From Bradyrhizobium sp. CB1015 (GTDB lineage Bacteria > Pseudomonadota > Alphaproteobacteria > Rhizobiales > Xanthobacteraceae): a stretch of DNA of 64,000 nucleotides. A program made the translations under genes and the position numbers. The stretch is taken from positions 124,001 through 188,000 of the forward strand of contig NZ_CP104174.1 of assembly GCF_025200925.1 (NCBI RefSeq), in the 5' to 3' direction. Shown piece after piece: positions 49,488 to 59,201 of the stretch (position 1 is its first letter; each line of letters opens with the position of its first letter). The notes under the pieces are model-generated. The model worked only from the letters and a program-made list of their open reading frames with translations, did not search any database and was not told where the DNA came from.

Positions 49488-50279
49488 ATGACGCTGATCG
49501 ACCTCGCCAACCCCACGCGGTTCCTCGCGCTGACAGCGCGGGTATTGCCGTGGCTGGCGGCCGCGACCGTGATCCTGCTCGCGATCGGCCTTTATCAATC
49601 CGCCTACGCGCCGGACGACTATCAGCAGGGCGCGACCGTCAAGATCATGTTCATCCACGTGCCCAATGCCTGGCTCTCGATGTTCGTGTGGGGCGTGATG
49701 AGCATCGCATCATTGGGCACGCTGGTGTGGCGGCATCCGCTCGCCGACGTCGCCGCCAAGGCCGCAGCTCCGATCGGCGCCGCCTTCACCTTCCTCGCGC
49801 TGCTCACGGGCTCGCTATGGGGCCGGCCGATGTGGGGCACCTATTGGGAATGGGACGCGCGGCTGACCTCGGTGCTGATCCTGTTCCTGATGTATCTCGG
49901 CCTGATGGCGCTGTGGCGCGCGGTCGACGATCCCTCGCGCGCGGCGCGCGCGGCCGCGGTGCTGACGCTGGTCGGCGCGATCAACCTGCCGATCATCAAG
50001 TTCTCGGTCGACTGGTGGAACACCCTGCACCAGCCCGCCTCGGTGATGCGCATGGGCGGCTCGGCGCTGGACAAATCGTTCCTGATTCCGCTGCTGGTGA
50101 TGGCGATCGCCTTCACGCTGCTGTTCGTCACGCTGCACCTAGCCGCGATGCGCAACGAGATTTTGCGCCGCCGTGTCCGCTCGCTGCAGATGATGCAGGC
50201 CAGTCGCATCGCGTTTTCGAGCGAAGCGGCCGCCGGTTCGCGTGAAGAAAACGCGTCAAAAGAAGCTGGGGCTGCATGA
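49488..50279 (+). CDS. ccmC: Heme lyase/transport protein CcmC
   Basis: Integral membrane protein that delivers heme to CcmE (cycZ in Bradyrhizobium). The 263-residue protein has six helices and the tryptophan-rich heme-binding WD-type motif [18 protein letters not shown] (about 119-136), with the second conserved segment [13 protein letters not shown] around 184-196. It starts 91 bp after ccmB and overlaps ccmD by 4 bp. Confidence 0.95.
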   Translation: MTLIDLANPTRFLALTARVLPWLAAATVILLAIGLYQSAYAPDDYQQGATVKIMFIHVPNAWLSMFVWGVMSIASLGTLVWRHPLADVAAKAAAPIGAAFTFLALLTGSLWGRPMWGTYWEWDARLTSVLILFLMYLGLMALWRAVDDPSRAARAAAVLTLVGAINLPIIKFSVDWWNTLHQPASVMRMGGSALDKSFLIPLLVMAIAFTLLFVTLHLAAMRNEILRRRVRSLQMMQASRIAFSSEAAAGSREENASKEAGAA

Positions 50280-50461
50280 CGATGTCGCTCGGTCCGTACG
50301 CGTCTTTCATCGTGACGTCTTACGCGGCTGCCGCCCTCGTGGTCGTGATCCTGATCGGCTGGGTCATGCTCGATTATCGCAGCCAGACGCAGCGCCTGCG
50401 CGAGCTGGAGCAGCGCGGCATCACCCGCCGATCAGGCCGCAGCGCGACGGAGCTGCGATGA
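50276..50461 (+). CDS. ccmD: Heme exporter accessory protein CcmD
   Basis: A 61-residue protein with one transmembrane helix (about 12-33, [20 protein letters not shown]) and a basic cytoplasmic tail ([15 protein letters not shown]), the standard form of CcmD, which releases holo-CcmE from CcmABC. Its ATG overlaps the ccmC stop and its own stop overlaps the ccmG ATG, so the three are translationally coupled. Confidence 0.9.
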   Translation: MTMSLGPYASFIVTSYAAAALVVVILIGWVMLDYRSQTQRLRELEQRGITRRSGRSATELR

Positions 50462-51054
50462 GCGATCAACCTGCCTCCGCGCCGCCGCACCGCCGCACCT
50501 TCCTGATGGTGCTGCCGCTGATCGCCTTCATCGGCCTTGCGCTGCTGTTCTGGTTCCGGCTCGGCAGCGGCGACCCCTCGCGGATTCCCTCCGCGCTGAT
50601 CGGCCGGCCCGCACCGCAGACCGTGCTGCCGCCGCTCGAGGGCTTGCAGGACAACGGCACCCAGGTGCCGGGGCTCGATCCCGCCGCGTTCAAGGGTAAG
50701 GTCAGCCTCGTCAACGTCTGGGCGTCCTGGTGCGTGCCGTGCCACGACGAAGCGCCGCTGTTGACCGAGCTCGCCAAGGACAAGCGCTTCCAGCTGGTCG
50801 GCATCAACTACAAGGACGCCGCCGACAATGCGCGCCGCTTCCTCGGCCGCTACGGCAACCCGTTCGGCCACGTCGGCGTCGACGCCAACGGCCGCGCCTC
50901 GATCGAATGGGGCGTCTACGGCGTGCCGGAGACCTTCGTCGTCGGGCGCGAGGGCACCATCGTCTACAAGCTGGTCGGTCCGATCACGCCGGACAATTTG
51001 CGGACGGTGCTGATGCCGGAGCTGGAGAAGGCGCTGAAGGCGGCGGGGTCTTAA
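50458..51054 (+). CDS. ccmG: Thiol:disulfide interchange protein CcmG/DsbE
   Basis: Membrane-anchored thioredoxin that keeps the apocytochrome CxxCH cysteines reduced for heme ligation (cycX in Bradyrhizobium). The 198-residue protein has one N-terminal helix (about 13-34), the active site [14 protein letters not shown] with C92 and C95, and [15 protein letters not shown] with the cis-proline. It starts at ATG 50458. ccmE, ccmF and ccmH are not in the window and must lie elsewhere, as is usual in this group. Confidence 0.95.
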   Translation: MSDQPASAPPHRRTFLMVLPLIAFIGLALLFWFRLGSGDPSRIPSALIGRPAPQTVLPPLEGLQDNGTQVPGLDPAAFKGKVSLVNVWASWCVPCHDEAPLLTELAKDKRFQLVGINYKDAADNARRFLGRYGNPFGHVGVDANGRASIEWGVYGVPETFVVGREGTIVYKLVGPITPDNLRTVLMPELEKALKAAGS

Positions 51055-51062
51055 CACCGATC

Positions 51063-51188
51063 CGTGCCCCGGACGCAGCGCAACACCCCTTGGGTGATGC
51101 GCTGCAGAGCCGGGGCCCATGCCACCGCGACTGCGCTGCTGGAGAGAGCCTGGGTCCCGGCTCGCGCTTCGCGCGTCCGGGACACGAG
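51063..51188. repeat. Palindromic repeat, family C
   Basis: CGTGCCCCGGACGCAGCG and, at the right end, GCGTCCGGGACACGAG; inner GAGCCGGGGCCCA and TGGGTCCCGGCTC arms. It lies between convergent ccmG and yciB and may serve as a bidirectional 3' end. Confidence 0.85.
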
Positions 51189-51192
51189 ACCA

Positions 51193-51795
51193 TTACCCCT
51201 TGCTCACATCCCCCGCCTCGGCCTCGCTTCTCTCCAGCGAGACCGGCGCGAGATGATAGCGCTTGGTCAGCGGCATCTGGGCGATGGCGAAGATCATCGT
51301 GATCGGGGTGACGCCGAACACCTTGAAGTTCACCCAGAAATCCGTGCTCTGGGTGCGCCAGACGATCTCGTTCAGCACCGCCATGCCGGCGAAGAACAGC
51401 GCCCAGCGCAAGGTGAGGATGCGCCAGCCCTGCGGCGTCAGGTTGAACACCTGGTCGAACATCACGGCGATGAAGGAGCGACCGAACAGCAGGCCGCCGC
51501 CGAGGATCGCGGCGAACAGGCCGTAGATGATGGTCGGCTTGACCTTGATGAAGGTCTCATCGTGCAGCACCAGGGTCAGCGTGCCGAACACCAGCACGAT
51601 CACGCCCGTCACGATCGCCATGATCGGGATGTGGCGCGTCACCATGTAGGAGGCCGCCATCGCCGCCACGATCGCAACCATGAAGGCGCCCGTGGCGGCG
51701 AACAGATTGAACTTCGCGTTGACGAAGAAGAACACGAGCAGCGGACCGAGCTCGGTCGCGAGCTTGAACAGCGGATGCGGCTGGGTCTTGTCCAT
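51193..51795 (-). CDS. yciB: Inner membrane-spanning protein YciB (septation protein A)
   Basis: Five- to six-helix inner-membrane protein of the YciB/IspZ family, which affects septation and envelope synthesis. The 200-residue protein begins [20 protein letters not shown], followed by [20 protein letters not shown]; later [20 protein letters not shown] and [20 protein letters not shown] are family signatures. ftsY lies 121 bp upstream on the same strand, with a family D repeat between them. Confidence 0.93.
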   Translation of the reverse strand: MDKTQPHPLFKLATELGPLLVFFFVNAKFNLFAATGAFMVAIVAAMAASYMVTRHIPIMAIVTGVIVLVFGTLTLVLHDETFIKVKPTIIYGLFAAILGGGLLFGRSFIAVMFDQVFNLTPQGWRILTLRWALFFAGMAVLNEIVWRTQSTDFWVNFKVFGVTPITMIFAIAQMPLTKRYHLAPVSLERSEAEAGDVSKG

Positions 51796-51815
51796 TCTCT
51801 CTTCCGTCTCTCCCC

Positions 51816-51914
51816 TCCTTCGAGACGACCGCCTCGCGGTCTCCTCAGGATGAGGACCTCATGTGTGGCACAGCCTCATCCTGAGGAGCCGCGCAAGCGG
51901 CGCCTCGAACGATG
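51816..51914. repeat. Palindromic repeat, family D, between ftsY and yciB
   Basis: CTCCTCAGGATGAGG and CCTCATCCTGAGGAG are inverted, and an outer CCTTCGAGACGACCGCC is answered by GGCGCCTCGAACGATGA. Confidence 0.85.
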
Positions 51915-51915
51915 A

Positions 51916-52860
51916 CTATTCGATTCCGGCGATGGCGCGGGCGAAGTCGCGCGCGGTGAAGGGCGCGAGATCGTCGACGCCTTCGCCGACGCCGATGAAG
52001 TGCACCGGCAGCTTGAACTTCTCCGCGAGCGCCACCAGGATGCCGCCGCGCGCGGTGCCGTCGAGCTTGGTCATCACGAGGCCGGTGACCCCGGCGGTGC
52101 GATGGAAGGCCTCGACCTGCGAGAGCGCGTTCTGGCCGACGGTCGCGTCCAGCACCAGCAGCACGGCATGCGGCGCCGTGTCGTCCACCTTGCGGATCAC
52201 GCGCACGACCTTCTCGAGCTCGTTCATCAGCTCGGCCTTGTTCTGCAAACGGCCGGCGGTGTCGATCAGCAGCACGTCGATGGCCTGCTCCTTCGCCGCG
52301 GTGAGCGCGTTGAAGGCAAGGCTCGCCGAATCCGAGCCCTGGGCGCCCGCGATGACGGGCGTCTTCGTCCGCTCGCCCCAGACCTTGAGCTGCTCGATGG
52401 CGGCGGCGCGAAACGTGTCGCCGGCGGCCAGCATCACCTTGCGGCCTTCGGATGCGAATTTCTGCGACAGCTTTCCGATGGTCGTGGTCTTGCCGGAGCC
52501 GTTGACGCCGACGACGAGAATGACGAACGGCTTCTTGGCCGTATCGATCACGAGCGGTTTTGCCACCGGCGACAGCACCTTCTCGACCTCGGTCGCGACG
52601 ACGTCCTTGACCTCGTCCGCCGAGATCGCCTTGTCGTAACGTCCGGCGCCGACGGCATCGGCAATGCGCACCGCGACTGACGTGCCGAGGTCGGCGCGCA
52701 GCAGCACGTCCTCGATGTCGTCGAGCATGGCGCGGTCGAGCTTGCGCTTGGTGACGAGGTCGGCGACCGCGGTCCCGAGCGAGGACGAGGTGCGCTTCAG
52801 CCCGTTGGACAGGCGGCGCCACCAGCTCAGCTTGGGGGGATCTGACGTGGTATCGTTCAT
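51916..52860 (-). CDS. ftsY: Signal recognition particle receptor FtsY
   Basis: SRP receptor GTPase that docks Ffh-ribosome complexes at the membrane. The 314-residue protein has a short N-terminal extension, the four-helix N domain (about 20-95) and the G domain with P-loop GVNGSGKTTTIGKL (118-131), DTAGRLQNKAELMNEL, and VMTKLDGTARGGI. The long acidic A domain of E. coli FtsY is absent, as in many Alphaproteobacteria. Its partner ffh is 8 kb downstream in this window on the opposite strand. Confidence 0.97.
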   Translation of the reverse strand: MNDTTSDPPKLSWWRRLSNGLKRTSSSLGTAVADLVTKRKLDRAMLDDIEDVLLRADLGTSVAVRIADAVGAGRYDKAISADEVKDVVATEVEKVLSPVAKPLVIDTAKKPFVILVVGVNGSGKTTTIGKLSQKFASEGRKVMLAAGDTFRAAAIEQLKVWGERTKTPVIAGAQGSDSASLAFNALTAAKEQAIDVLLIDTAGRLQNKAELMNELEKVVRVIRKVDDTAPHAVLLVLDATVGQNALSQVEAFHRTAGVTGLVMTKLDGTARGGILVALAEKFKLPVHFIGVGEGVDDLAPFTARDFARAIAGIE

Positions 52861-52911
52861 GCTGGCGTGTTAGCCGTTCCGGCCCGCAAACGAAAGCCTT
52901 GACCGAAAGTC

Positions 52912-53816
52912 TTGCAATTGCTCGATGTTCCCCAATTGACCGCCGATGAGATCCTGGCCCGCGTGCTCCATCGCGACGGGCTGATGCTGGTCATCGACAA
53001 GCCCGCCGGCCTACCGGTGCATCGCGGCCCCAAGGGGGGGGCCAATCTGGAGGATTCCTTCGACGCGCTGCGTTTCGGCCTGCCGCGATCGCCGGTGCTG
53101 GCCCACCGGCTGGACAAGGACACCTCGGGCTGCCTCGTGCTCGGCCGCCACCGCAAGGCGACGGCATCGCTGGGCTTGTTGTTCAAGCACGGCAAGATCG
53201 GCAAGACCTACTGGACCGTGGTCGAAGGCGGCCCTGCCGAAGATGAGGGCAGCATCGACATGCCGCTTGGCCGGCTCAATGCCGAACGCGGCTGGTGGCA
53301 GAAGCCGGATCCCGAAGGCCAGAAGGCCATCACCAACTGGAAAGTGTTGGGCCGCTGTTACGCATCCTCATCCGAAGGTGCGTCTGCTCTTGTTACCTCC
53401 CCCTTGTGGGGAGGTCGAGCGCGAAGCGCTCGGGAGGGGGTAAGCTCAGACGGCGGTGCCCGTGGCTACCCCCTCCCCCACCCTCCCCCACAGGGGGGGA
53501 GGGAGCGCAGACGACTCGCGGTGGCGAGGGTGCATCTATCGAAGCCCATCACCGCGTGCTCTTCACCTGGCTTGCCATGGAACCGGTGACCGGGCGGACC
53601 CATCAATTGCGCGTGCATGCGGCCGCGAGCGGCTGGCCGATCTTCGGCGATAACATTTACGGCAACGGCCCGCGCTTCGGCGAGCCGCGCCTGCACCTGC
53701 ATTCGCGCGAGATCGTGGTGCCGATCTCCCGGAACAAGGAGCCGGTCCGCGTGGTGGCGCCGGCCCCGCCGCATATGCATGAGAAGCTCCGGGCCTGCGG
53801 GTGGAAGGGGGAATAA
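52912..53816 (+). pseudogene. RluA-family pseudouridine synthase, interrupted by a palindromic repeat
   Basis: The first part (52912 to about 53355) encodes a normal RluA N-terminal half, including VIDKPAGLPVH and the [18 protein letters not shown] segment HRLDKDTSGCLVLG, up to QKAITNWKVLGR. The C-terminal half (about 53550-53813) reads RVLFTWLAMEPVTGRTHQLR, then ASGWPIFGDNIYG, but in a different frame. Between them lies a family E repeat, and the original frame meets a stop at 53587-53589. Homologues join these halves with only about ten residues. RluA enzymes isomerise uridines in rRNA or tRNA. The gene is probably broken; a single-base sequencing error in a G run could restore one frame through the insert. 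Confidence 0.8.
53381..53512. repeat. Palindromic repeat, family E, inserted in the pseudouridine synthase gene
   Basis: CGTCTGCTC and ACCTCCCCCTTGTGGGGAGG on the left; CCCTCCCCCACAGGGGGG and AGGGAGCGCAGACG on the right. The end segment GGGAGGGAGCGCAG is identical to the copy at 48500-48672. Confidence 0.85.
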
Positions 53817-53962
53817 ACCTCTCCCGCTTGCGGGAGAGGTCGGCGCGTCCCGGGCGATGCGAAGCATCGTCCCGCGCGCCGGGTGAGGGCTCTGCCTCTT
53901 GGGGATTGTCCCGTTGTGGAGATAACCCTCTCCCCGACCCTCTCCCGCAAGCGGGAGAGGGA
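53817..53962. repeat. Palindromic repeat, family E
   Basis: ACCTCTCCCGCTTGCGGGAG at the left and CCCTCTCCCGCAAGCGGGAG at the right, with GATGCGAAGCATC in the middle. It follows directly after the broken pseudouridine synthase gene. Confidence 0.85.
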
Positions 53963-54090
53963 GCACACCACCGCAGCGGCGGCACCTCGTTCCCAACGGC
54001 CCATGGTTTACGAAACGTTCAGTGCTCGTCTCTAATGATAACGTTTGCTTAGAAAAAGCTTCCGTAACCGCTCAGGACGAGCCGCGCGTG

Positions 54091-55200
54091 ATGACCAAGG
54101 CCGGGCTATCGATCATCGACGAGGTCGAATCCGCACTTCGGATCGGCTCGCCGGAAAAGGGCCTGGCGACGGCGCGGCGCGTCACCGAGCTGTTCCTCTC
54201 CTCCGCCGGCAATTTCGACGACGAGCAGATCGCGCTGTTCGACGACGTGCTCGAGCGCCTGATCGGCACCATCGAGCTGCGCGCCATCGCCGACGTGGCA
54301 GCGCGGGTTGCGCTGGCCGAGATCAGCGCGCAGCTGGCGCCGATCGCACAGGCGCCGCCGTCGGTGATCCGCCGCCTCGCCAACAACGACGAGATCCGCA
54401 TCGCCGGCCCCGTGCTGCAGGAATCGGCGCGGCTCGACGACGGCGAGCTGGTGAAGATCGCATCAAGCAAGGGTGAGCCGCATCTGCTCGCGGTCGCCGG
54501 CCGCTGGTGGCTGAAGGAGATCGTCACCGACGCGCTGCTGGCGCGCCGCTATCCCAGCGTCAGCCGGCGGCTGGCTGCCAATCCCGGCGCGCGCGTCTCC
54601 GGAAACGGATTTGCCCTCATTGTCGGCCAGGCCGAAAGCGATCCGGAGCTCGCGGTCAGCGTCGGCGTCCGCGTCGATCTGCCGTCGGAGCTGCGCCGCC
54701 AATTGCTGCGTTCGGCGACGGACGCCGTGCGCACCCGCCTGCTGTCGCGCGCGCCGCCGCATCTGTTCGAGGAAATCCAGAGCGCGATCGCCGCCATCAC
54801 CATCGGCGTCGAGCGCGAAATGTCCGCGGTGCGCGATTTCGAGGGCGCCAAGCGCGCCATTGCCGGCCTCAAGGCTACCGGCCAGCTCCATGAAGCGACA
54901 TTGCTCGGCTTCGCCAGACAACGGCGCTATGAGGAGACGGTGGCGGCCCTGGCGGCGTTATCGGGATCGACGGTCGAGGTGATTCGTCCGCTGATGCAGA
55001 GTCTCCGCGAGGACGGCCTGCTGGTGCCGTGCAAGGCCGCGCAGCTCAGCTGGGAGACGACCATGGCCGTGCTCGAATGCCGTTTCGCGACAGGCGCGAT
55101 GAAGCCGGCGGACATCGCCAGGGCGCAGGGGCATTATGCAAGAATGACGGCGGAGAACGCAAAGCGGACGCTGCGATTCTGGCAGGTAAGGGCGTTGTAG
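54091..55200 (+). CDS. DUF2336 protein
   Basis: A 369-residue largely helical protein with repeated two-helix units, for example VIRRLANNDEIRIAGPVLQE (about 98-117), ALLARRYPSVSRRLAANPGA (about 146-165) and LHEATLLGFARQRRYEETVA. This helical-repeat pattern matches DUF2336, an alphaproteobacterial family often found near regulatory proteins; function unknown. ATG 54091 is used, although an in-frame GTG at 54022 would add 23 residues. It stands alone between two family E repeats. Confidence 0.8.
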   Translation: MTKAGLSIIDEVESALRIGSPEKGLATARRVTELFLSSAGNFDDEQIALFDDVLERLIGTIELRAIADVAARVALAEISAQLAPIAQAPPSVIRRLANNDEIRIAGPVLQESARLDDGELVKIASSKGEPHLLAVAGRWWLKEIVTDALLARRYPSVSRRLAANPGARVSGNGFALIVGQAESDPELAVSVGVRVDLPSELRRQLLRSATDAVRTRLLSRAPPHLFEEIQSAIAAITIGVEREMSAVRDFEGAKRAIAGLKATGQLHEATLLGFARQRRYEETVAALAALSGSTVEVIRPLMQSLREDGLLVPCKAAQLSWETTMAVLECRFATGAMKPADIARAQGHYARMTAENAKRTLRFWQVRAL

Positions 55201-55202
55201 TT

Positions 55203-55358
55203 TTCCCTCTCCCCTTGTGGGAGAGGGTGGCTCGCCGCGGTAGCGGCGAGACGGGTGAGGGGTCTCTCTCGGCGAGAGAAACTCTCATTCGAATTTGTGG
55301 AGAGAGACCCCTCATCCGGCGCTTCGCGCCACCTTCTCCCGCAAGGGGAGAAGGAAGA
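55203..55358. repeat. Palindromic repeat, family E, between DUF2336 and mtaB
   Basis: TTCCCTCTCCCCTTGTGGGA and GAGAGGGT on the left, and ACCTTCTCCCGCAAGGGGAG on the right, with TCTCTCTCGGCGAGAGA and TCCGGCGCTTCGCGCC hairpins inside. Confidence 0.85.
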
Positions 55359-55368
55359 GAGCAGCGGC

Positions 55369-56622
55369 TTATGTGGTGAGTCGCTCGCCATCAACGCCGG
55401 CAATCAGTCGCGGCACGATGCTTCCCACCCGCTCGCCCGCAATCGCCACCGGCAGATAGTGCTCCGTGCGGCCCTGCCCGTCGCTCTCGATCAGCACCTC
55501 GCGCATCGCGCCGATCTCGGCTTGCAGGCGCTGCAGCAACGCCGCTTCGCCGGCCGCCCGCAGCCGCTTCGCGCGCGCCTTGATCTCAGGCCCCGCCACC
55601 TGCGGCATCCGCGCGGCGGGCGTGCCGGGCCGCGGGGAATAGGGAAAGACATGCAGGAAGGTCAGGCCGCATTGCTCGACGAGGTCCAGCGAGCGCGAGA
55701 ACATTTGCTCGGTCTCGGTCGGGAAGCCCGCGATGATGTCGGCGCCGAAGACGATATCGGGGCGCAGGCGACGCACCTGCGCGCAGAAGCGAAGCGCATC
55801 CTGCCGCGAATGCCGCCGCTTCATGCGCTTCAGGATCAGGTCGTCGCCTGACTGCAGCGACAGATGCAGATGCGGCATCAGCCGCGCATCCTCAGCGATG
55901 GCGTCGAGCAGGTCGTCATCCGCCTCGATCGAATCGATCGAGGAGATGCGCAGGCGCTTGAGCTCGGGCACATGGCGCAGGATCTGCTTGGTCAGCATGC
56001 CGAGCTTGGGCGCACCGGGAAGGTCCGCACCATAGCTGGTGAGATCGACCCCGGTCAGCACGATCTCGGCATGGCCGCGCTCGGCCAGGGTGCGCACCTG
56101 ATCGACCACCGCGCCCATCGGCACCGAGCGCGAATTGCCGCGGCCGAACGGGATGATGCAGAAGGTGCAGCGATGGTCACAGCCGTTCTGCACCTGCACG
56201 AACACGCGCGGCAGGCCGCTCGCATAGCCGTCGACGAGATGCGGCGCCATCTCCGTCACCGCCATGATATCGCTGACAGCGATCTTCTCGTCGGCATCGA
56301 TGTCGAAAGCATCGCGCGCCTTCCGCCACGCTTCGCCGCGCATCTTGTCGTCATTGCCGACGACACGATCGACCTCGGCCATGTCGGCGAACATCGCAGC
56401 CTGCGTCTGCGCCGCGCAGCCGGTGACCACGATGCGCGCCTCGGGGCGCTCGCGCTTCAACTTGCGGATCGACTGGCGCGCCTGCGCCACCGCCTCGTTG
56501 GTGACGGCGCAGCTGTTGATGACGATTGTGTCGGAGAGCCCTGCGGCTTCCGCTTTGCTGCGAATTACCTCGGCCTCGAAGGCATTGAGGCGGCAGCCGA
56601 AGGTGACGATGTCGACGGCCAT
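55369..56622 (-). CDS. mtaB: tRNA t6A37 methylthiotransferase MtaB
   Basis: Radical-SAM enzyme that adds a methylthio group to t6A at position 37 of ANN-decoding tRNAs. In 417 residues the three N-terminal cluster cysteines are C10, C38 and C69, the radical-SAM cysteines are C148, C152 and C155 (NGCDHRCTFCIIPFGRG), and a TRAM-like domain closes the protein. The order and spacing exclude MiaB, whose first cysteine motif differs. Its start shares base 56622 with the dapF stop, so dapF and mtaB form an operon, a common pairing in Alphaproteobacteria. Confidence 0.93.
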   Translation of the reverse strand: MAVDIVTFGCRLNAFEAEVIRSKAEAAGLSDTIVINSCAVTNEAVAQARQSIRKLKRERPEARIVVTGCAAQTQAAMFADMAEVDRVVGNDDKMRGEAWRKARDAFDIDADEKIAVSDIMAVTEMAPHLVDGYASGLPRVFVQVQNGCDHRCTFCIIPFGRGNSRSVPMGAVVDQVRTLAERGHAEIVLTGVDLTSYGADLPGAPKLGMLTKQILRHVPELKRLRISSIDSIEADDDLLDAIAEDARLMPHLHLSLQSGDDLILKRMKRRHSRQDALRFCAQVRRLRPDIVFGADIIAGFPTETEQMFSRSLDLVEQCGLTFLHVFPYSPRPGTPAARMPQVAGPEIKARAKRLRAAGEAALLQRLQAEIGAMREVLIESDGQGRTEHYLPVAIAGERVGSIVPRLIAGVDGERLTT

Positions 56623-57497
56623 CAGGCGGCCGGCGCGAACAGCGCCGGATCGAAGGTGCCCTCATATTCGAAGGTCGCCGTGCCCGTCATCAGCACGTGA
56701 TCGTCGCGCTCGCGCCATTCGATGCCGAGCTTGCCGCCGGGCAATGTGATCTCGACCTTGCGCTCGGCACGCTTCAGCCGCGCGGCGGCAACGGCCGTGG
56801 CACAGGCCGCCGACCCGCAGGCCTTGGTCAGGCCGGCACCGCGCTCCCAGGTGCGGATCGTGATGTGCTCGCGATCGACGATATGAGCGAGCGTGATATT
56901 GGCGCGCTCGGGGAAGATCGGATGGTTTTCCAAGAGCGGACCGAAGCGGCCGAGATCGTAGGCGTTGACGTCCTCGACCCAGAACACGGCGTGCGGATTG
57001 CCCATGCTCACCACTGAGGGCGAATGCAGGATCGGATTGTCGATCGGCCCGATCTGCAATTCGATGTAGCGGGTATCGCGAAACTCTTCCGCCAGAGGAA
57101 TGTCCTGCCAGCCGAACTTCGGTGCGCCCATATCCACTGTGTAGAGGTCGGGCGCCGGACCCTGCCAGGCATTGAGGAGGCCGGCGGCGGTCTCGAAGGT
57201 CGCACTGGTCTGCCCGGTCTTCTCGAAGATGCGGCGCACGACGCAGCGCATGCCGTTGCCGCAGGCACCTGCCTCCGAGCCGTCATTGTTGTAGATGCTG
57301 ATGAAGGCCTCGGTGCCGTCGAGCCGCGGCCTCGAGAGCACCATGAGCTGGTCGTAAGCCACACCGCCGTTCGCGGACGCCACGGCGCGGGCGTCGTCCG
57401 GCGTGACCTTGGCCGCCGAATCGCGCAAGTCGACAACGACGATCTCGTTGCCGATGCCGTTCATCTTGGCAAATGCGTGGTTGGCCAGCGCGCTCAT
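56622..57497 (-). CDS. dapF: Diaminopimelate epimerase
   Basis: Converts LL- to meso-diaminopimelate for lysine and peptidoglycan synthesis. The 291-residue protein carries the two catalytic cysteines C79 ([16 protein letters not shown]) and C227 ([16 protein letters not shown]) and the N-terminal [15 protein letters not shown]. It is the first gene of the dapF-mtaB pair. The gap upstream to the GyrI-like gene (57498-57744) holds their divergent promoters and no other gene. Confidence 0.96.
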   Translation of the reverse strand: MSALANHAFAKMNGIGNEIVVVDLRDSAAKVTPDDARAVASANGGVAYDQLMVLSRPRLDGTEAFISIYNNDGSEAGACGNGMRCVVRRIFEKTGQTSATFETAAGLLNAWQGPAPDLYTVDMGAPKFGWQDIPLAEEFRDTRYIELQIGPIDNPILHSPSVVSMGNPHAVFWVEDVNAYDLGRFGPLLENHPIFPERANITLAHIVDREHITIRTWERGAGLTKACGSAACATAVAAARLKRAERKVEITLPGGKLGIEWRERDDHVLMTGTATFEYEGTFDPALFAPAA

Positions 57498-57744
57498 GAA
57501 AATTCCCGAATTTCGCCTGCCTTATATGGCGATCCTTGTCGGCTTGGCCAGTGATTTGCCGCCCCGGGCCGGGACATCGGCCAAGGTGCCTGCCATGACG
57601 CATCTGTCATGGGACGAATTCGGCGCTCGCGTGTTAGAACGGCGCGGTTCGCGCGAACCGGGACGCGCGGTCGGGTTAAGGCCTTGGTGGGTAAGGCCTT
57701 GATGAATTGAGGCTCCGACGAAGCGGGGCCTCGGGGAGAATAAA

Positions 57745-58488
57745 ATGAACACTTTTCGTCGTGTTGTGCTGGCCGCGCTGATCCCGGCGGCGGCCTTGTC
57801 GCTTGGGCTGTCGGGCGCCCTGGCGCAGACGCCGAGCCCCGCACCGGCGGCCTCCGCGAGCCCTTCACCCGCGCCATCGGCGGCACCCGCTCCGGCGGCG
57901 AGCCCGTCGCCGGCGGCCAGCGCCTCGCCGTCCCAGACGGCGACGCCTTCGCCCGCAGCCAGCGCTTCACCCGGCCCGACGGCCCCGCCCCCGGCGGCCG
58001 CCGCGACGCCCGCCCCGGTTCAGACCGCCGATCCCTTTGGCCTCGAGACCACGCTCGAGTCGAAGAAGGTCGTGATGGTCAAGGGCACCGCCAATTGGGA
58101 CTCGGCCTTCGACACGCTGATCGACGCCTTCAAGGCGTTGAACACGCTGCTCGACAAGCAGGGCATCAAGCCATCAGGCAATTCGATGATCGTCTACACC
58201 TCGACCGACGACACCGGCTTCACCTTCCTTGCCGAGATCCCGGTCGAGCAGGACCCGAAGAATTTGTCCAAGGAGATGAGCATCGGCAAATCGCCTGAAG
58301 GCAAGGCGCTGAAATTCGTCCATCGCGGCTCCTACGACAACATGGACAACACCTATGAGGCGATCACCAATCACCTCGACGACAAGAGGCTGGAAGCCAA
58401 GGACACCTTCATCGAGGAGTACCTCACCGATCCCCTGAAGACGGCCGAGGACAAGCTCGTGATCAATGTTTTCGTGCCGCTGAAGTGA
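57745..58488 (+). CDS. Exported protein with Ala/Pro/Ser linker and GyrI-like effector-binding domain
   Basis: A 247-residue protein with a signal peptide (about 1-28, ending SGALAQ), a low-complexity linker (about 29-93) of APSPAASASPSP-type repeats, and a C-terminal domain (about 98-247). That domain, with VVMVKGTANWDSAFDTLIDA, YTSTDDTGFTFLAEIPVEQ and LKFVHRGSYDNMDNTYEAIT, looks like a GyrI-like/AraC effector-binding fold, here exported rather than fused to DNA-binding. It could bind a small molecule in the periplasm. The downstream SIMPL gene starts 6 bp later, so they form a unit. Confidence 0.78.
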   Translation: MNTFRRVVLAALIPAAALSLGLSGALAQTPSPAPAASASPSPAPSAAPAPAASPSPAASASPSQTATPSPAASASPGPTAPPPAAAATPAPVQTADPFGLETTLESKKVVMVKGTANWDSAFDTLIDAFKALNTLLDKQGIKPSGNSMIVYTSTDDTGFTFLAEIPVEQDPKNLSKEMSIGKSPEGKALKFVHRGSYDNMDNTYEAITNHLDDKRLEAKDTFIEEYLTDPLKTAEDKLVINVFVPLK

Positions 58489-58493
58489 GACTG

Positions 58494-59198
58494 ATGAAAA
58501 AGCCTGCCCTACTTGCCGCCGTCCTCGCCACCACGCTGCTCGCCGCGCCCGCGCGCGCCGAGGATTTTCCCTCCGCGATCTCGGTGAGCGGCGAAGCCTC
58601 CGTATCCGCGGCGCCCGATCTCGCGCAAATCGATGCCGGTGTCGCCAGCGACGCCAAGACGGCGAAGGAGGCTTCCGATGCCAACAACGCCGCGATGGGC
58701 AAGGTGCTGCTGGCGCTGAAGAGCGCAGGCATCGCCGAGAAGGACTACCAGACCTCGCGGCTGTCGCTGCAGCCGCAATACGGCCAGAACAAATCCACCG
58801 GCGCCTCGCCCGTAACAGGCTTCCGCGCGAGCAACCGCGTCACCGTGAAGATCCGCGACGTGACCAAGGTGGCCGGCATCATCGATACGCTGGTCAGCGC
58901 CGGCGCCAACGACATCGGCAATATCTCGTTCGAGGTGACGCAGGCCTCGAAGCTGCTGGATGATGCGCGCGAGCAGGCCGTGGCGGACGCGCGGCGCAAG
59001 GCGGAGATTTATGCGAAGGCTGCCGGCGTGACGCTGGGCGCGCCGCTCAGCGTCACCGAGGGCGGCGGCCCGGTGCCGCTGTTCAAGGGCCGCATGGCAG
59101 CGCCAATGGCTGCAGCCCCGCAGGCCGCGGTCGCGCCGGGCGAGGAGACGCTGACGGTGACGGTGAATGTGAGCTGGGCGATCAAGGCCAAGGAATAG
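58494..59198 (+). CDS. SIMPL (DUF541) periplasmic protein
   Basis: A 234-residue protein with a signal peptide (about 1-21, LLAAVLATTLLAAPARA). The mature part starts ISVSGEASVSAAPDLAQIDA, the typical beginning of the SIMPL/DUF541 family, and ends ETLTVTVNVSWAIKAKE. The family includes YggE-like proteins linked to oxidative-stress responses, with no defined reaction. ATG 58494 is preferred to an in-frame GTG at 58485. It is coupled to the GyrI-like gene and followed by a family C repeat. Confidence 0.88.
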   Translation: MKKPALLAAVLATTLLAAPARAEDFPSAISVSGEASVSAAPDLAQIDAGVASDAKTAKEASDANNAAMGKVLLALKSAGIAEKDYQTSRLSLQPQYGQNKSTGASPVTGFRASNRVTVKIRDVTKVAGIIDTLVSAGANDIGNISFEVTQASKLLDDAREQAVADARRKAEIYAKAAGVTLGAPLSVTEGGGPVPLFKGRMAAPMAAAPQAAVAPGEETLTVTVNVSWAIKAKE

Positions 59199-59201
59199 GC
59201 C

